7,381 bases of DNA, from positions 1-7,381 of the forward strand of contig JAZAGZ010000105.1 of the NCBI GenBank assembly GCA_036231525.1, read 5' to 3'. The DNA comes from UBA6522 sp036231525 (GTDB lineage Bacteria; Pseudomonadota; Gammaproteobacteria; Steroidobacterales; Rariloculaceae). The notes beneath the pieces are model-generated. The model ran no database searches, had not been told where the DNA came from, and saw nothing but the letters and a program-made list of their open reading frames with translations. The position numbers were made by a program, and so were the translations under genes. Below are positions 5,221-7,381 of the stretch, one piece after another; position 1 is the first letter of the stretch, and each line of letters begins with the position of its first letter.

Positions 5221-6393
5221 CTAGAGTCCATTCAATATGTCGCACAATTTAAGGATCTTCTGCCGTCTGAGCGTAGGGTAGTTTCCAATGTAGAATCCGA
5301 AAAAATGCACGTGTTCACAGTTCGGAAAGCTTTTCGCCAAATTTGGGCTCACTAGATTTCGTAAGTACGGCTGCCGGAGCTGATTCCCGCCACCTGATGT
5401 GCCCCTTCGAAATTCCACCCTATGCTTACGCAGCGCAGACATGACCCGCTTACAGAGACTCCGGTTTGCCTTCCTGAGCACTAAGGTCAACGCGTAGTTG
5501 CTACTGCCCTCTCGCTCAAAATCGGTCTGGTAGAGGGCGGGGTCAAGGTTGTCGAGAAACAGACTCATGTTCTGAGTTCTGATCCGATTGTTAGAATTAA
5601 GACGCCGAAGCTGCGCACGGCCAAGGACGGCACTTATTTCCGTTGGACGCACATTAAAAGCCGGGAAGGCAAAAATGAACTCAGGGTTGAGGTCAGGGTG
5701 TCTCGCCCGATACGCACGCTTCACTTTCTCTGACGAAGATTCCCGCACCATGCCGTGAGAGCGCAACATCCGCACAATGTCATATAGTCGGGGGTTATCC
5801 GTGCAAACCATGCCCCCCTCGATCGTGCTTAGATGGTGAGCGTAGTAGTAGGAAAAGTTGGACATCAGGCCGTATGTGCCGAGTTTTCGGCCACAGAACG
5901 TCGCACCATGCGATTCGCTCACGTCTTCGATCAGGGGAATTTTACAGCTGGCCAGCTCGTCGAGTAAGCGCTGCGTTAGTGCGTTGTAACCAAGAATGTG
6001 CGTGAGAAACACCGCTTTCGTGCGTTTTGTAATCTTGGAGATCACCTGAGCATCATGCAGACCCAGTGTTCGAGGATGAACATCAGCAAACACTGGCTTA
6101 AATCCGCATTGAAGAACCGCGGCAATGTCTGACACCCACGTGAGTGGCGGCACGATGACCTCGCCGAGGCCATGTGTTTCACGGAGGGCTGTAAGTGTCA
6201 GGAGATTAGCCGATGATCCAGAATTAACAAAAACACTGTACTTTACCCCCAACCACTTGGACCATTCCCGTTCAAAGGCACGCACTTGCTTCGAATGCGT
6301 GAGAATCGGTGCATCCTGCTTAAGAAACCTGATAACCGCGTCTAAATCAGACCGGCTGATGTTGTTCTCCATCAGCGGCCAGTTGAGTGCCAT
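5221..6393 (-). CDS. DegT/DnrJ/EryC1/StrS-fold PLP enzyme with His in place of Lys; probable GDP-4-keto-6-deoxymannose 3-dehydratase (ColD-like)
   Basis: A 390-residue member of the sugar aminotransferase family, near the roughly 390 residues of E. coli ColD. Conserved parts are VNSGSSANLL (56-65), which contacts the cofactor phosphate; PPLTWVSDIAAVLQCGFKPV (82-101); EDVSESHGA (156-164) with Asp157 for the pyridine nitrogen; and NFSYYYAHHLSTIEGGMVCT (179-198). In aminotransferases the last segment has the Schiff-base Lys five residues after the Ser. Here that residue is His186. In ColD and the CDP-sugar enzyme E1 this same change turns the fold into a C3-dehydratase that uses PLP/PMP, usually with glutamate as amino donor. 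Paired with a GDP-mannose 4,6-dehydratase, the expected product is GDP-4-keto-3,6-dideoxymannose. The start overlaps the dehydratase stop (TGATG, 6391-6395), and AGGA lies 8 bases upstream. No reductase (ColC-like) is in the window, so the keto sugar may go to the transketolase instead. Confidence 0.88.
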   Translation of the reverse strand: MALNWPLMENNISRSDLDAVIRFLKQDAPILTHSKQVRAFEREWSKWLGVKYSVFVNSGSSANLLTLTALRETHGLGEVIVPPLTWVSDIAAVLQCGFKPVFADVHPRTLGLHDAQVISKITKRTKAVFLTHILGYNALTQRLLDELASCKIPLIEDVSESHGATFCGRKLGTYGLMSNFSYYYAHHLSTIEGGMVCTDNPRLYDIVRMLRSHGMVRESSSEKVKRAYRARHPDLNPEFIFAFPAFNVRPTEISAVLGRAQLRRLNSNNRIRTQNMSLFLDNLDPALYQTDFEREGSSNYALTLVLRKANRSLCKRVMSALRKHRVEFRRGTSGGGNQLRQPYLRNLVSPNLAKSFPNCEHVHFFGFYIGNYPTLRRQKILKLCDILNGL

Positions 6394-7381
6394 CAGAATG
6401 GTCCTACAGACTCGCCGGGATGCACCGCGCCTTTAGCTTCCCGTCTCCAATAGGCCAAGAGATCCGCCATGCTCTGCTCAAATGAGACCGTCGGCTTCCA
6501 ATCTGTCGCTTGACTAAATTTTTCAACACTAGGAATCTGCAGTGTGACGTCCGCCGGACGTAGCAATTCGGGGTCACATCTAGTATTGACTGGCGCAGAC
6601 GCCAACTCGATAAGCTTTCCCAAAAAGTCACCAACCGTCATGGTCGTTGTACCGCCGATGTTGTAGACCTCCCCCGGCTCACACTTTTCAACCGTTTCCC
6701 AGTAGGCCCGCATTGCGTCTCGGACATCAATCAAGGTTCGCACACTGTCTAAATTGCCATGACGCAGATCATTGGGCATCAGACCTGCCTCAATCCACGC
6801 AATCTGTTTCGCAAAGCTTGTTGCGAATAGATCGATCCGTCTTGGGTTCAGGTATGAAAACATGCGTGTCCGAATGATTTTCAATTTGTAGCTCATCCAA
6901 TATGAGTGACCGAGGAGATCCTGAGTCGCTTTTGAAACCGCATACGGGCTGGCCGGTCGCATTGGGCACTCTTCCGTAATAGGTACATTCTTCGGGTCGA
7001 CCTGCCCGTAGACTTCGGAGGTGCTACACAATTGAATAATCGGATCAATATCCGCCAAGCGGACAGCCTCAAAGAGATTGCTGGTGCCAAGTATGTTATT
7101 GGCCAACACCGCGTTGGCAGTGGTAAACGAGGCTCGGACATTTGCATAGGCCGCCAAATGGAAAATGACATCAGGCTGCACAGACCGCATAACCGCAACC
7201 ACTGAGCTAAAATCCATCAGGTCTGCTTCGTGTAGACGAACACTCGCGCGGATGGCGGCCAGGTTGTCTGTGGAAGTGGTACTGTGCCACCGACAGATGC
7301 CATGCACCTCAGCTTCGGGGTGATGCTCCACGATGTACTCCGCTAGGTAACTTCCACCGGAGCCAGCGATGCCAGTAATCA
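6393..7381 (-). CDS. gmd: GDP-mannose 4,6-dehydratase, N-terminal few residues beyond the window
   Basis: A short-chain dehydratase that converts GDP-mannose to GDP-4-keto-6-deoxymannose with bound NADP(H). A GTG at 7331 could be read as a start, but the frame stays open to the window edge and encodes ITGIAGSGGSYLAEYIVEHH, the Gly-x-x-Gly-x-x-Gly Rossmann start of the family. Only about five to eight residues are therefore missing. About 328 residues are visible. Landmarks are CSTSEVYG with the Thr and Glu of the active site, SPYAVSK with the catalytic Tyr (codon near 6944) and Lys, NPRRIDLFATSFAKQIAWIE, RHGNLDSVRTLIDVRDAM, CEPGEVYNIGG and LLRPADVTLQIP. The last four are typical of GDP-mannose 4,6-dehydratases rather than of dTDP-glucose enzymes. 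The GITGQDGSYLAE signature is changed to GIAGSGGSYLAE. It is the first visible gene of the leftward series and is coupled to the 3-dehydratase. Confidence 0.9.
   Translation of the reverse strand, partial: ITGIAGSGGSYLAEYIVEHHPEAEVHGICRWHSTTSTDNLAAIRASVRLHEADLMDFSSVVAVMRSVQPDVIFHLAAYANVRASFTTANAVLANNILGTSNLFEAVRLADIDPIIQLCSTSEVYGQVDPKNVPITEECPMRPASPYAVSKATQDLLGHSYWMSYKLKIIRTRMFSYLNPRRIDLFATSFAKQIAWIEAGLMPNDLRHGNLDSVRTLIDVRDAMRAYWETVEKCEPGEVYNIGGTTTMTVGDFLGKLIELASAPVNTRCDPELLRPADVTLQIPSVEKFSQATDWKPTVSFEQSMADLLAYWRREAKGAVHPGESVGPF
6402..6405 (-). promoter_or_regulatory. Ribosome binding site of the ColD-like gene
   Basis: AGGA on the minus strand lies 8 bases before the ATG at 6393, inside the end of the dehydratase gene. 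It supports this start and, with the TGATG junction, coupled translation. Confidence 0.55.

Noticed and set aside
5221..6393. Sugar aminotransferase making an amino sugar
   Set aside because: The lysine that forms the PLP Schiff base is replaced by His, which points to the 3-dehydratase branch of the family.
6393..7331. GTG at 7331 as the start of the dehydratase
   Set aside because: The frame continues upstream and encodes the Rossmann glycine motif needed for cofactor binding, so the true start is beyond the right edge.
1..7381. Insertion sequences, CRISPR arrays, tRNA or rRNA genes
   Set aside because: No transposase-like frame, no regularly spaced repeats and no tRNA- or rRNA-like stretches were seen on either strand.

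Overview
The window is part of a bacterial surface-polysaccharide (O-antigen, capsule or exopolysaccharide) gene cluster. Gene content and coupled gene junctions indicate a bacterium, most likely Gram-negative. Nothing in the sequence fixes the taxon. Hand counts of a few lines give about 55% GC in the right-hand sugar-nucleotide genes and about 43% in the first transketolase gene, so the composition is patchy, as is common in laterally exchanged glycan loci.

Layout from the right edge, reading mostly on the minus strand: a GDP-mannose 4,6-dehydratase (6393-7381, missing only its first few residues at the right edge) runs by a TGATG junction into a DegT/StrS-fold enzyme (5221-6393). In that enzyme the PLP-binding lysine is replaced by histidine, the hallmark of ColD-type sugar 3-dehydratases. 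Next comes a plus-strand Fe(II)/2-oxoglutarate oxygenase-like gene (4244-5164). Its start codon lies on the same CATG as the start of the minus-strand transketolase N-terminal subunit (3421-4245). That subunit is coupled by ATGA to the transketolase C-terminal subunit (2510-3424). After a 250-base gap there is a family-4-like glycosyltransferase (1069-2259). After a 132-base gap there is a second GT-B/glycerophosphotransferase-like protein (1-936, cut by the left edge).

Working model (inference): GDP-mannose is converted to GDP-4-keto-6-deoxymannose and then to GDP-4-keto-3,6-dideoxymannose. The two-subunit transketolase then adds a two-carbon ketol unit to the C4 carbonyl, giving a branched higher sugar. 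The oxygenase modifies it, and the two transferases at the left build it into a glycan. The logic resembles yersiniose synthesis, where the TPP enzyme YerE extends a 4-keto-3,6-dideoxy sugar, but with a transketolase and an oxygenase.

The transketolase pair plus oxygenase form a divergent three-gene block. It is bounded on both sides by imperfect 20/21-base inverted copies of one sequence (2391-2410 and 5181-5201). This suggests the block moved as a cassette, or that both of its transcripts end in the same 3' element.
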